Shown here: positions 8,653 through 17,800 of the stretch, piece after piece | Layout of the letters: each line of letters begins with the position of its first letter | Position numbering within the stretch: position 1 is the stretch's first letter | Assembly: GCA_913057175.1 (NCBI GenBank) | Contig: CAJXNP010000014.1 | Coordinates: forward strand, 124,001-188,000 | Reading direction: 5' to 3' | Length of the DNA: 64,000 nucleotides | Origin: an uncultured Cytophagales bacterium | GTDB lineage: Bacteria; Bacteroidota; Bacteroidia; Cytophagales; Cyclobacteriaceae | The notes under the pieces: generated by a model | What the model saw: only the letters and a program-made list of their open reading frames with translations | Database searches by the model: none | What the model was told of the DNA's origin: nothing | Program-made: the position numbers and the translations under genes

Positions 8653-10056
8653 ATGAAATTTATTAAGACGCTGGGAATCACAATTTTCCTATCTATCAAT
8701 GCAACTCTATCATTTGCTAACATTACACTTCCCGGAATTTTTGGAGATCATATGGTTCTTCAACAAAATTCGGAAGTCAGGATATGGGGTTGGGCAAAAA
8801 CCGGAGAAGAAGTAAAGGTCACAACGAGCTGGGACGATCAGGAGCAGAGCATGAAAGCAACGAACCAGGCTAAGTGGTCGGTTATTTTGAAAACCCCGGA
8901 AGCCGGAGGGCCCCACAGGATTATTTTAAAAGGATACAATGAAATTATCATTGAGGACATTTTGATTGGCGAAGTTTGGTTATGCTCCGGCCAATCCAAT
9001 ATGGAATGGTCAGCGGGGTCAGGGATTGACAACGCTGAGGAATATTTGAAAAATGCCAATTATCCGGAGATCAGACTTTTTTCTGTACCACATACAACAG
9101 CTTTGACACCTCAAAATGATTTACAGGGTGAATGGGTCGTTTGCACACCTGAAACCATGAAGTATTTTAGCGCTGTGGGGTACTTCTTTGGACAGGAAAT
9201 TCATGAAAAAATCGATGTGCCCGTTGGGCTGATCAATAGTAGTTGGGGTGGGACACCTGCCGAGAGTTGGACAAGTGAGAAGGCAATTAGGAAAGATAAA
9301 CAGTTGGAAACAGCTGCAGAAAAATTGAAAGACGTTCCCTGGGGTCCTGTACAACCAGGCAGGATTTATAATTCGATGATTGCTCCGATTATTCCATTTA
9401 AAATTGCCGGGGCTTTGTGGTACCAGGGAGAGGCCAATGTTGGAAACCCGGAAAACTATGAAAAGCTTCTGTCGACGATGATTGATAGCTGGAGGGAAGA
9501 ATGGGGTTATGAATTCCCATTTTATTACGTTCAGATCGCTCCCTATAAATATGGAAAGCCGTACGAGGGAGTAGCTTTAAGGGATGCTCAAAGAAAAGTA
9601 TTGTCTACTCCCAATACAGGGATGGTTGTCATTAGTGATATTGGAAATATCGACGATATCCATCCCAGGAATAAGTATGATGTGGGCTTACGGCTGGCAA
9701 AATGGGCATTGAACAAAACCTATGGCATGGAAGACGTTGTTTATTCCGGTCCATTGTACAAAAACATGAAAATTGAAGGTAAAAGGATACGAATTGAATT
9801 TGAACATACCGATGGTGGCCTGATGGCAAAGGGAAAAGAATTAACGGATTTTCAGATTTCAGGTGAGGACAAGGTGTTCGTCAATGCCAAAGCAAAGATC
9901 GATGGTAATTCTGTGATTGTTTATGCCAAAGAAGTGAAAGAGCCGGTAGCTGTCCGGTTTGCATGGAGCAATACCGCCGAACCCAATTTATTCAATGAGG
10001 CAGGTTTGCCAGCATCGAGTTTCCGTACGGATGATTGGAAAGTTAATTATGAATAG
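8653..10056 (+). CDS. SGNH-family sialate-O-acetylesterase-like carbohydrate esterase
   Basis: A 467-residue secreted esterase. The ATG at 8653 is preferred to one at 8623 because it places a typical signal peptide (residues 1-22, ending S-F-A) at the N-terminus. The SGNH block I motif C-S-G-Q-S-N-M-E-W gives Ser115 as nucleophile, the block G-G-T-P-A-E-S-W is at ~199-206, and D-D-I-H-P supplies the Asp-His pair near 334-337. Relatives remove O-acetyl groups from sialic acids or from xylan, pectin and other glycans. Neighbouring fucosidase and uronate genes suggest a plant or algal glycan rather than sialic acid, but this is inference. It faces the fucosidase gene tail to tail. Confidence 0.85.
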   Translation: MKFIKTLGITIFLSINATLSFANITLPGIFGDHMVLQQNSEVRIWGWAKTGEEVKVTTSWDDQEQSMKATNQAKWSVILKTPEAGGPHRIILKGYNEIIIEDILIGEVWLCSGQSNMEWSAGSGIDNAEEYLKNANYPEIRLFSVPHTTALTPQNDLQGEWVVCTPETMKYFSAVGYFFGQEIHEKIDVPVGLINSSWGGTPAESWTSEKAIRKDKQLETAAEKLKDVPWGPVQPGRIYNSMIAPIIPFKIAGALWYQGEANVGNPENYEKLLSTMIDSWREEWGYEFPFYYVQIAPYKYGKPYEGVALRDAQRKVLSTPNTGMVVISDIGNIDDIHPRNKYDVGLRLAKWALNKTYGMEDVVYSGPLYKNMKIEGKRIRIEFEHTDGGLMAKGKELTDFQISGEDKVFVNAKAKIDGNSVIVYAKEVKEPVAVRFAWSNTAEPNLFNEAGLPASSFRTDDWKVNYE

Positions 10057-10142
10057 TTATTACTGATGGATTAATGAACAGATAATATTCCAGAATTTCA
10101 TCTGCGTTAAAATCAAAGAATACACGTTATGTGACACACTTT

Positions 10143-11579
10143 TCATTCTACCTGATAAGAAAAGGCAATGGCCGGATATGAGTTCGTCGAATTTAATACC
10201 GATTCCGGCACATTAACCCTTACTTTATTCCCATCAATTATCCATTTCACTCTATTTCCTGTTGAAATAACTCTCATTTTCGTTCCTTTTTTAGGAATAT
10301 TCCCCTTCCATTCAATGGTTTTAGGAATTTTAGTACCTTCTTGGATCAGCACAATGGCATTGACCGATCCATCCTTGTTCTGTGTGAAGAAAGTATTCCC
10401 GTCCTGGTAAGCGTCGGTAGTTCTGGTGTTATAAATAGCAGATCCATTCGCTTTCATCCACCTTCCAATCGTTTCGAGTTTTTGAATTACTTCAATATCA
10501 ATGGTGCCATCAGCTTTGGGGCCAACTCCCAGAAGCATGCTGCCTCCCTTAGCTACTACTTCTACAAGCTGGTGAATTACCTGGGTTGGTGATTTCATTG
10601 GGTCATTCGGGACATATCCCCAATTATCTCCCAAGGGTATGCAGCTTTCCCATGGATAATCAAGTTTCCCTTCGGGAATTCTCCTTTCAGGAGTCTGGTA
10701 GTTTTCGTATGGACCATGAACAGTTCGATCGACGATCAGGACTCCCGGCTGAGCCTCGCGAGCCATTCTGGCTATTTTTGGCATATCAATATCCTGACTC
10801 CATTCGGGTATTCTGGCTCCCCAGGACAGAACCTCTTCATTGACGGATTCAAGAGGTCTGACCCATCCACCATCCAGCCACAAGATGTCAATTTGACCAT
10901 AATTATGCATAAGCTCACTAATTTGGTTGTAGGTGAACTCTTTATATTTATTCCATCTATCCGGATACTTATTGATGTCATAATTATTGTTCCTGTCTGC
11001 TGTAGCATATTTTGGCCACCAATAATATTCCGTATGCCAATCAGGTTTGGAAAAATATGCGCCTATCATCAGATCTTCTTTTCGAAAAGCATCAAACACG
11101 TATTTAGCCACATCTGCCTTCGGGTGGGATGCAAAGGGACCTTTTGCAATGCTGTAGTCAGATTGCTTTGTGTCGAACATAGAAAAGCCATCGTGGTGTT
11201 TGGTTGTGAATACGACATAGCGCATGCCAGCGTCTCTGGCTGCACTGGCCCATTGTTCCGGATTGAAATTAACTGGATTGAACTCATCAATGAGACCCCA
11301 GTACCATTCCTTGAATGCACAATAGTCCAATGAATCAGGCCGGCTGATCCAGTCTTCAGAGCACAGCGCCCAGGATTCGATCATTCCTGGCACAGCGTAA
11401 AGTCCCCAATGAATGATCATACCAAATTTCTGGTCCTGCCATTGGTTGAGTTTGTCGAGCACAAGCGAGTCATCAGGCCATTCGTAAATCGATGATTGAT
11501 GGTGTATATTGTCCTCCTGAGCAAGAGTGGTTCCTGCCAGTAAAGTGAATACGATCAAAGAAAACAAAGATTTCTTCAT
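10143..11579 (-). CDS. GH29 alpha-L-fucosidase
   Basis: A 478-residue glycoside hydrolase with a signal peptide (residues 1-20, ending T-L-A). GH29 landmarks are plain: F-G-M-I-I-H-W-G near residue 55, F-T-T-K-H-H-D-G-F at about 124-132, and the nucleophile segment I-L-W-L-D-G-G-W, which places the catalytic aspartate at 236. The family releases alpha-linked L-fucose (sometimes galactose) by a retaining mechanism. The C-terminal ~90 residues look like the small beta-sandwich common in GH29. It lies 25 bases downstream of the 821-residue esterase on the same strand, so the two are likely co-transcribed and act together on an extracellular or periplasmic glycan. Confidence 0.92.
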   Translation of the reverse strand: MKKSLFSLIVFTLLAGTTLAQEDNIHHQSSIYEWPDDSLVLDKLNQWQDQKFGMIIHWGLYAVPGMIESWALCSEDWISRPDSLDYCAFKEWYWGLIDEFNPVNFNPEQWASAARDAGMRYVVFTTKHHDGFSMFDTKQSDYSIAKGPFASHPKADVAKYVFDAFRKEDLMIGAYFSKPDWHTEYYWWPKYATADRNNNYDINKYPDRWNKYKEFTYNQISELMHNYGQIDILWLDGGWVRPLESVNEEVLSWGARIPEWSQDIDMPKIARMAREAQPGVLIVDRTVHGPYENYQTPERRIPEGKLDYPWESCIPLGDNWGYVPNDPMKSPTQVIHQLVEVVAKGGSMLLGVGPKADGTIDIEVIQKLETIGRWMKANGSAIYNTRTTDAYQDGNTFFTQNKDGSVNAIVLIQEGTKIPKTIEWKGNIPKKGTKMRVISTGNRVKWIIDGNKVRVNVPESVLNSTNSYPAIAFSYQVE

Positions 11580-11604
11580 TGTTGATTTATTCTAGTGTTT
11601 TTAA

Positions 11605-14070
11605 TTATTCTGTAAAAGCAGAATTTCTCATATCGATTTTCCAATCATTGGTGTAGAATCCTGAGCATTTTATTCCCTTAGCCCCCTCTTTCAACATATC
11701 CAAAGAAAATATCATGAAATCAGGAAAACCACTTGCTGCTGCAAAATATTGATTAGGCAGCGTTGCATTCATTCCTTCCAGTCCGGTTCCACTGATGATC
11801 GCTATTGATGCTGTCTCACTATCTGCTCTTGGCCACATAAAATATGCTCCAAGATTGGCTCCTGTATAGGTTTTGTCTCCGACAAGTATTTGTTCAGGCT
11901 GTACCTGGATGGGGCAGTCAGCCAGTAGTTTTTTCCAGGCGCTGTTTGTTTTTGCATTTCCATAAATAATGACTCCCCGATCTGGATATTTGGATGGATT
12001 AAAATCTTTGTCTGCAATGACATCAATAGCTCCATTTCCCCGGTAATACCATGCTTCAGCATCGAAAATAGCTTTTTCGTAAGCCCACTTGTTTTCATCT
12101 TTGTTTCCATTAGTTCCATAGACAAACACCATTTTGTGGTTAAAGCCTTCTTTGAAACCAGCTCCTCTGTTCAACCCTTTGTGCGAAGGATCGGGATCCT
12201 CACCCAGTAACCAGGCGTCTGGTTTCTGTAAAAAAATCCTGTCGTTGTCAGATTTAGCAACATAAATGATGGGTTCATGATCATCCAGAACTACTTTTAT
12301 GGAATCTCCTTTTGTAAAATAGTGAAGGTCAAAACTCAAGGTAGCGACATTGGATGTCGTTCCATAGATCTTCTTTTCAGGCTTGCTTCTCTTGATATTC
12401 ACCTTACTTAGTTCAAGTGATCGTTCTTGCTGAATTATGTTTACCCAAAAGTATTGTGAAGATATCGTCGGACTAGTTGTGGTAAAATCTACTACGTCTA
12501 TCAGACTATCGTTCGGAATGGTATGCCATTTGAAATACTCAAACATGGGTGGCCAATCTACACTCTCATCACCAAACCAATGGCTGCCTCCAGGGTATTC
12601 ATAATAGCTGAAATCTTTGTGAAACTCACCCAAAACCTCTCGCATTTGCCTGGAGTAATCTACTGAAACGACTTTATCACTATCGCCATGATGGATATAA
12701 ATTCCGCCAGCATTATAGTTTTTCGCTAAATCGATTACGTTACTCGGATTGCTTGCCTGGTGAAGAATTTTTTCTATTTCAGAATTGCCTTCTTCTGGTA
12801 TCTTCCCATCTGATGAACCATAAACAGTAAGTGTCGGATACCCGGCGCAAGGCCCTATTGCAGCCCATTTTCCCGGGTAAGTAGCGCCGAGATACCATGT
12901 GCCATGGCCACCCATCGAATGTCCTGTCAGGTAGATCTTTTTGGGATCGGGATGGAACTTTTCTTTCGCTATTTCGAGTACTTCCAAAGCATCCATTCTA
13001 CCCCATTCCTCCCAGTTAAACCCCCGGGGTCTCCGATTGGTGGGAGCTATCAATACGCCCCAATCCTTTGAATCATAGGCTCGTGCCTGACCAATTGCCT
13101 CTACACCTGCACCGTGGACGGATAGAAATAATGCCGGCGAATCGTCACTTTTCGTTGATTGTGGTGTCACCGCGTAGTATTGAACACTTCCATCAATATC
13201 GCTAATAAAGGTGTGACTGCTTTGTTCCTGTGGTAAAACCGCTTCAACCTGTATTTCCTTTTCATCTAAAGCTTTCGATTTGTTTTTTACCTGTAGAAGG
13301 CATTGAAAAGAACCTTTTTCTGAAACGGCACTCGCATCAAAATAAAATGGAACTTTCCGGCTGGTAAGAGCAGGAATGGCTGGTATGGAGGATGAGATAG
13401 TTTTTCCGTTTAGGGAACTTGTTATTTCGAGACCATTTAATTCCTTGTTTGATGCATTGATAATGACAACCGCTCCTAATAGTTTTTGATTTTGCTCTCC
13501 GGTAACAATGTGTGGCAGGGTTGTATCTAATGTGTCAATCCAAATTTCTTTTTCCGGAAACAAAAGTTTGGTCTGAATGCCCTGCCATCGCGCCCATCTG
13601 GAACACCTGATCAGAATATCATTTCTTCCCTTTTTAATTTTGATGGGAATGTCAAACCAGCCGTGTTTATAAACGTCGCCTACATGAGGAACACCATTGA
13701 AAAAAAGCATGTTATGACCGGAAATGTTTAAAACTGCTGTTTTTTCTGTTTCTGAATCATATGCCAGATATAAGTATCCATCTGAAAGCAGCTCTCCCGA
13801 AAAATTACCTGCTGAATCGGCCTGAATAGATTTCCACATAACTTCTTCACCATCGAAAGTAAAAATTTCATTTTCATTTGAGGGATAAGAAAAAGCTCCT
13901 GTGAACAATTGGTAGGCCAGCTTATCTTCTACAATGGCGTCCCTTCCATAATTTAAGTCAAGAGGGAGAAATAGTCCTTTCTCAAATATGAATGGCGATT
14001 GTGCATAGATAACATGAGTTAACAAGATGTTAAATAAAATGAAGTAACCAGACTTAATTTTCTTAGGCAT
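11605..14070 (-). CDS. Large secreted multidomain alpha/beta-hydrolase esterase
   Basis: An 821-residue exported protein (signal peptide 1-23, ending I-Y-A). Residues ~30-300 form one or two beta-sandwich domains; the stretch around 95-165 resembles PA14- or CBM-like modules. Residues ~300-520 are a prolyl-oligopeptidase/PHB-depolymerase-like hydrolase with Ser385 in G-H-S-M-G-G, a likely Asp near D-S-D-K-V-V-S, and a His in G-G-S-H-W-F. The last ~300 residues form a further region I cannot assign. Co-orientation with the fucosidase and the upstream hybrid regulator suggests a glycan de-esterifying role (acetyl or feruloyl removal). A peptidase role cannot be excluded from sequence alone. Confidence 0.75.
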   Translation of the reverse strand: MPKKIKSGYFILFNILLTHVIYAQSPFIFEKGLFLPLDLNYGRDAIVEDKLAYQLFTGAFSYPSNENEIFTFDGEEVMWKSIQADSAGNFSGELLSDGYLYLAYDSETEKTAVLNISGHNMLFFNGVPHVGDVYKHGWFDIPIKIKKGRNDILIRCSRWARWQGIQTKLLFPEKEIWIDTLDTTLPHIVTGEQNQKLLGAVVIINASNKELNGLEITSSLNGKTISSSIPAIPALTSRKVPFYFDASAVSEKGSFQCLLQVKNKSKALDEKEIQVEAVLPQEQSSHTFISDIDGSVQYYAVTPQSTKSDDSPALFLSVHGAGVEAIGQARAYDSKDWGVLIAPTNRRPRGFNWEEWGRMDALEVLEIAKEKFHPDPKKIYLTGHSMGGHGTWYLGATYPGKWAAIGPCAGYPTLTVYGSSDGKIPEEGNSEIEKILHQASNPSNVIDLAKNYNAGGIYIHHGDSDKVVSVDYSRQMREVLGEFHKDFSYYEYPGGSHWFGDESVDWPPMFEYFKWHTIPNDSLIDVVDFTTTSPTISSQYFWVNIIQQERSLELSKVNIKRSKPEKKIYGTTSNVATLSFDLHYFTKGDSIKVVLDDHEPIIYVAKSDNDRIFLQKPDAWLLGEDPDPSHKGLNRGAGFKEGFNHKMVFVYGTNGNKDENKWAYEKAIFDAEAWYYRGNGAIDVIADKDFNPSKYPDRGVIIYGNAKTNSAWKKLLADCPIQVQPEQILVGDKTYTGANLGAYFMWPRADSETASIAIISGTGLEGMNATLPNQYFAAASGFPDFMIFSLDMLKEGAKGIKCSGFYTNDWKIDMRNSAFTE

Positions 14071-14411
14071 GTTTTAAATTATTAATTGACGGGAAATCAG
14101 GCCTTTAATTCCGCAACGATTCGGGTGTATTTTCCATTACCAAATAACTTCGAATAATACCATTGATATGGTAATCTATGAAATAGCGGCAATTGACCGT
14201 TAGTCTTTTTAAAGATAAGAATCAACCGGGTCAATTTCAAAATAAAAATAGTATTGTTTGCGGGCACAATGTAAATGTGTGCGCAAACGTGAATACTGGA
14301 TGGAACTAATACATAAAATAATTATCCTCCATTTGAGCTGGAAAGCGAACTATGAAAGTGTCTTGCTTTCGTACAATTTATAATTTGAGGGGATTTACTA
14401 ACCAGGATATT
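14071..14411. promoter_or_regulatory. Upstream region of the esterase-fucosidase unit, with two inverted repeats
   Basis: No gene is visible in these 341 bases. There is a perfect palindrome TACCAT-TGAT-ATGGTA at 14158-14173. A second inverted repeat, GTTTGCG (14256-14262) with CGCAAAC (14282-14288), has partly matching inner bases. Both lie upstream of the esterase start and could be binding sites for the nearby hybrid regulator; this is inference. No clear TTG/TAnnTTTG promoter was found on the minus strand. Confidence 0.4.
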
Positions 14412-14636
14412 TCATCCTTCGCAGGAACATTTTGACCAGCCATCCATAAATTCCCGCAATTCTTCAAGATAAGAATTGATGCTTTCGGAGCCGGTATAAG
14501 TTTCTCGTCCATGGATGATAACCGGCTTGTTCAGGTTTTTATCAATTTCCAATCGATAGCCCACGGTCATATCCATGATCCGGTCTTCCCATTCCAGGAT
14601 TTCTTCTGTCCTTTCAGGAGTTTTTATCAGTAACAT
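14412..14636 (-). CDS. Small hypothetical cytoplasmic protein
   Basis: A 74-residue acidic protein from an ATG at 14636, with no signal peptide. It holds an E-R-T-E-E-I-L-E-W-E-D helix near the start and a C-S-C pair close to the C-terminus. I do not recognise the family. It stands alone between the hybrid regulator and the esterase, on their strand, with non-coding sequence on both sides. Codon use and a clean frame make it plausible as a gene, but it is short and unsupported by motif. Confidence 0.5.
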   Translation of the reverse strand: MLLIKTPERTEEILEWEDRIMDMTVGYRLEIDKNLNKPVIIHGRETYTGSESINSYLEELREFMDGWSKCSCEG

Positions 14637-14846
14637 ATTATTTCGGAATTAAATGGCGAAAATAAACAATTAACCCAATAATAAAATCGCAAAGGGCAGA
14701 GGGCGATGGGCACAGAATGTCAGTTGAAAAGTTATGGAGTAAAAAGTAAACTGTGAAAATTAGAGTTTGCCAGCCCCCAAAACCAGCAACATGCAACCAG
14801 CAACAAACCACCAAACTACCCAATCATCAAAATCTCCATTCCTCTC

Positions 14847-17800
14847 TCAATTATCACTCAGATAGATCTTCTTATTCTTTTGGGTCAAGTATTCGGTCGG
14901 GGATATGTCAAATTCCTTTTTAAATGCCCTGCTAAAGGAATTGGGAAGGTCGTAGCCAACCATGTAGGCGATTTCCGAAATATTAAGTTTATCCTGGTCA
15001 AGCAGTTGCTTGGCTCGCTGCATACGGAAGGATTTCAACAAGTCAATCGGTTTTTTGCCGGTCAGCTGCTTTACTTTTCTGATGAAATGCATGTGACTCA
15101 GGTTGACCATGTCACACATTCTGTTCACATCAAAATCCGTGTCGGAAATATGTGTTTCCATCAGTTCTACCAGCTTATTGACAAGTTGTTCATCGGCGGA
15201 AGTGACATGAACATCTTTTGGTCTGAATTTGAATTCCTGCGTAAAGCGATCCTTCAAACTTTCACGGGATCGCAATATATTATTAACCTTTAGGATCAGG
15301 ATCTCCGGATCGAAGGGTTTGGTAATAAAATCGTCAGCACCGGACTCATATCCTGACATTTCGCTTTCCTTCAGGCTTTTTGCTGTAAGCAGAATGACAG
15401 GGATGTGGCTAGTCTCAAAGTTATTCTTCACCTTCTCACAAAGTTTTAGTCCGTCGATATCCGGCATCATGATATCTGAAATAATCAGGTCGACAAACTC
15501 CTCTTTTTCCAACTTATCTAATCCCATTTTGCCGTTTTCCGCACAGATAACATGATATTTCTTTTCCAATAGATTGCTGATAAAGAAGCGCATGTCTTCG
15601 TTGTCTTCCACAATCATTATGGTCTTTTTTAGTTCTCCGTTTTGAGGAACATTGTTTTCACCGACCAGCTGGCTGGATTCTTTTTCAGATTCCATAATGG
15701 AGGCATCCAGGCTTTTGTTTAACTCAAACCTTGAAGCGCTTGCGACACCCTGTGAACCCTGAGGCTTAAGATCTTTTGGCAGAAGAATGGTAAACACCGT
15801 ACCCACGTTTAATTCACTTTCAACAAATATTTTTCCCTGGTGAAATTCAATCAGTTCCTTTATGTAAGACAAACCGATGCCCGTACTTTCCATATTGGTA
15901 ATATTCAGCGATTCATCAACATTTTTATACCTTTCGAAAATGTTTTTCAAGCGGCTTTCCTCAATTCCCCTACCTGTATCTTTTACCTCGATTTTAAGAT
16001 ATTTTCTAATATTTTCCCCAATACCAAAGTTTTCTGATTTAGTATAATTATTGATGGTCAGGATAACCTTTATAGACCCATATTCCTGGGTGTATTTAAA
16101 GGCATTAGAGAGGAGATTGAAAATAATTTTTTCCAGTTTGTCCTGGTCGAAATGTATCTCGTAATTATCGACATCGGTGGTAAATGAAAAGTTAATACAT
16201 TTCTGAAGGGCCTGGTTGTTAAATAGCTCTTTGATGTCTTTGACATATTTCACCACATTGTCTTCTCTCAGGATCAGCTCCAGGGTTCCCGTTTCAATTC
16301 TTCGAATTTCCAGTAGCTGATTGATCAACTTTTGCAGGCGCAATGCATTTCTTTTTATAAGCTGGTAGAACGATTTCCTATCGTAATCAGAAACCTTGTT
16401 TTTGTCTAGTGATTCGATCGGCCCCAAAATAAGAGAGAGTGGTGTCCTGAACTCATGGGTAATATTCGTAAAGAATTTCACCTTCGCTTTTGCCAGGTTT
16501 TCAATCTGGTAGACAAGATCCTTTAAAGCATCTCGTTGAGCTTCAATTTCGTGGTTTTTGCTTTCCAGCAGTGTATTGTTTACTTCCAATTCCTTTTGGT
16601 GCTGGATGATCTTTTCATTCTGTTTCTCAATTTTCTTTCCCTTTATTTCGAGCTCGGAAACCACTTCTTTCAGGTTTTCATTCAGCGTAGAAAGGGATTG
16701 GTTTTTTCGGATAATCCTATACTCGAATATGGACAGCATGATCAGGAATCCCGCAATAAGTGTTAAAAACCAGGCTTGTTTCCATACTGGTGGAGAAACA
16801 TTGAAGCTTACTGATCCTGGCACTTGACTGATATTTCCATCAAGGTCCATAGCCCTCAACTCAAATGTATAATCCCCACTTGCCAATCCTGTAAAGGTAT
16901 GGTTTTGCTTATTGGTGAATTCCGACCACGAATCATCATTTAATCGGAATGAATATAGTAAGCGGTTGGCTGGTGTGTTATGCATATAGTCTTTTCCATT
17001 CCAGGAAATAATGGTGTTTCCTGTATTGTCAACCTTCTCAGAATATACTTCGATAAATGCTTCAGGCGCTTTTTTGTCTGGTGTTTTCCGATAAACCTTG
17101 AAATTCTCAAAAACATCCTTTGAAAATGAGCGAATGGTGTATGCACGCCGTTTCCATTCTCTCAGGGAATGATTGACCCAGATATTATCATCTTCATCAA
17201 TTAGGATATTGCCTCCTTCATTAGACAAATTCATTTCAGATGGCAGGGCATTATTTATCCATGTTTCGCCATTGTAAAAGCTGATGTCCTTATCGGTCGC
17301 AAGCCATATATTACCGTCATCAGCAGCTATGCTAATGATCGTGTTGCTGGCAAGTCCGTTTTCAGTCGAATAATTAATCCACGTTTCATTATTATAAATG
17401 AATAACCCGTAGTACCTGGAACCAGCGTACAAATTATTGTCTTCATCACTAATCAGAATATTGATAAACTGCTGCAATTTACTATCATTTGAATCGTTCC
17501 AGCTTTCCTGGTTCCATTGAAAGATCCTGCCACCGCCAATCCATATGTTTCCATCTGCGGATTGTCCGATGCCGTAAACATTCGATTGATTAAGACCTTT
17601 TTCACTAGAATGATAAAATCTCCAGTTTTTATCCTTTTCCGTGGGATTAATTAGTTGAACAAGACCGCCATAATGACCTTTTGAGATATCCCTGTCTACG
17701 CTCCCACCAAAATAAATGGACTGGTCATTTGCCTCAAATGCTGACCGGTAATCGATTCCCCATGAAAGCGAATCCAGGATGATTTTATTCCAATGGTCAT

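Noticed and set aside
10716-11333. A 205-codon plus-strand frame inside the fucosidase gene
   Set aside because: It is antisense to the GH29 gene whose catalytic motifs are intact; the translation has no domain features.
14638-14823. A 61-codon minus-strand frame between the small protein and the HTCS gene
   Set aside because: Composition is unlike coding sequence, with repeat-like CAACCAGCAAC text on the plus strand, and no start context or motif.
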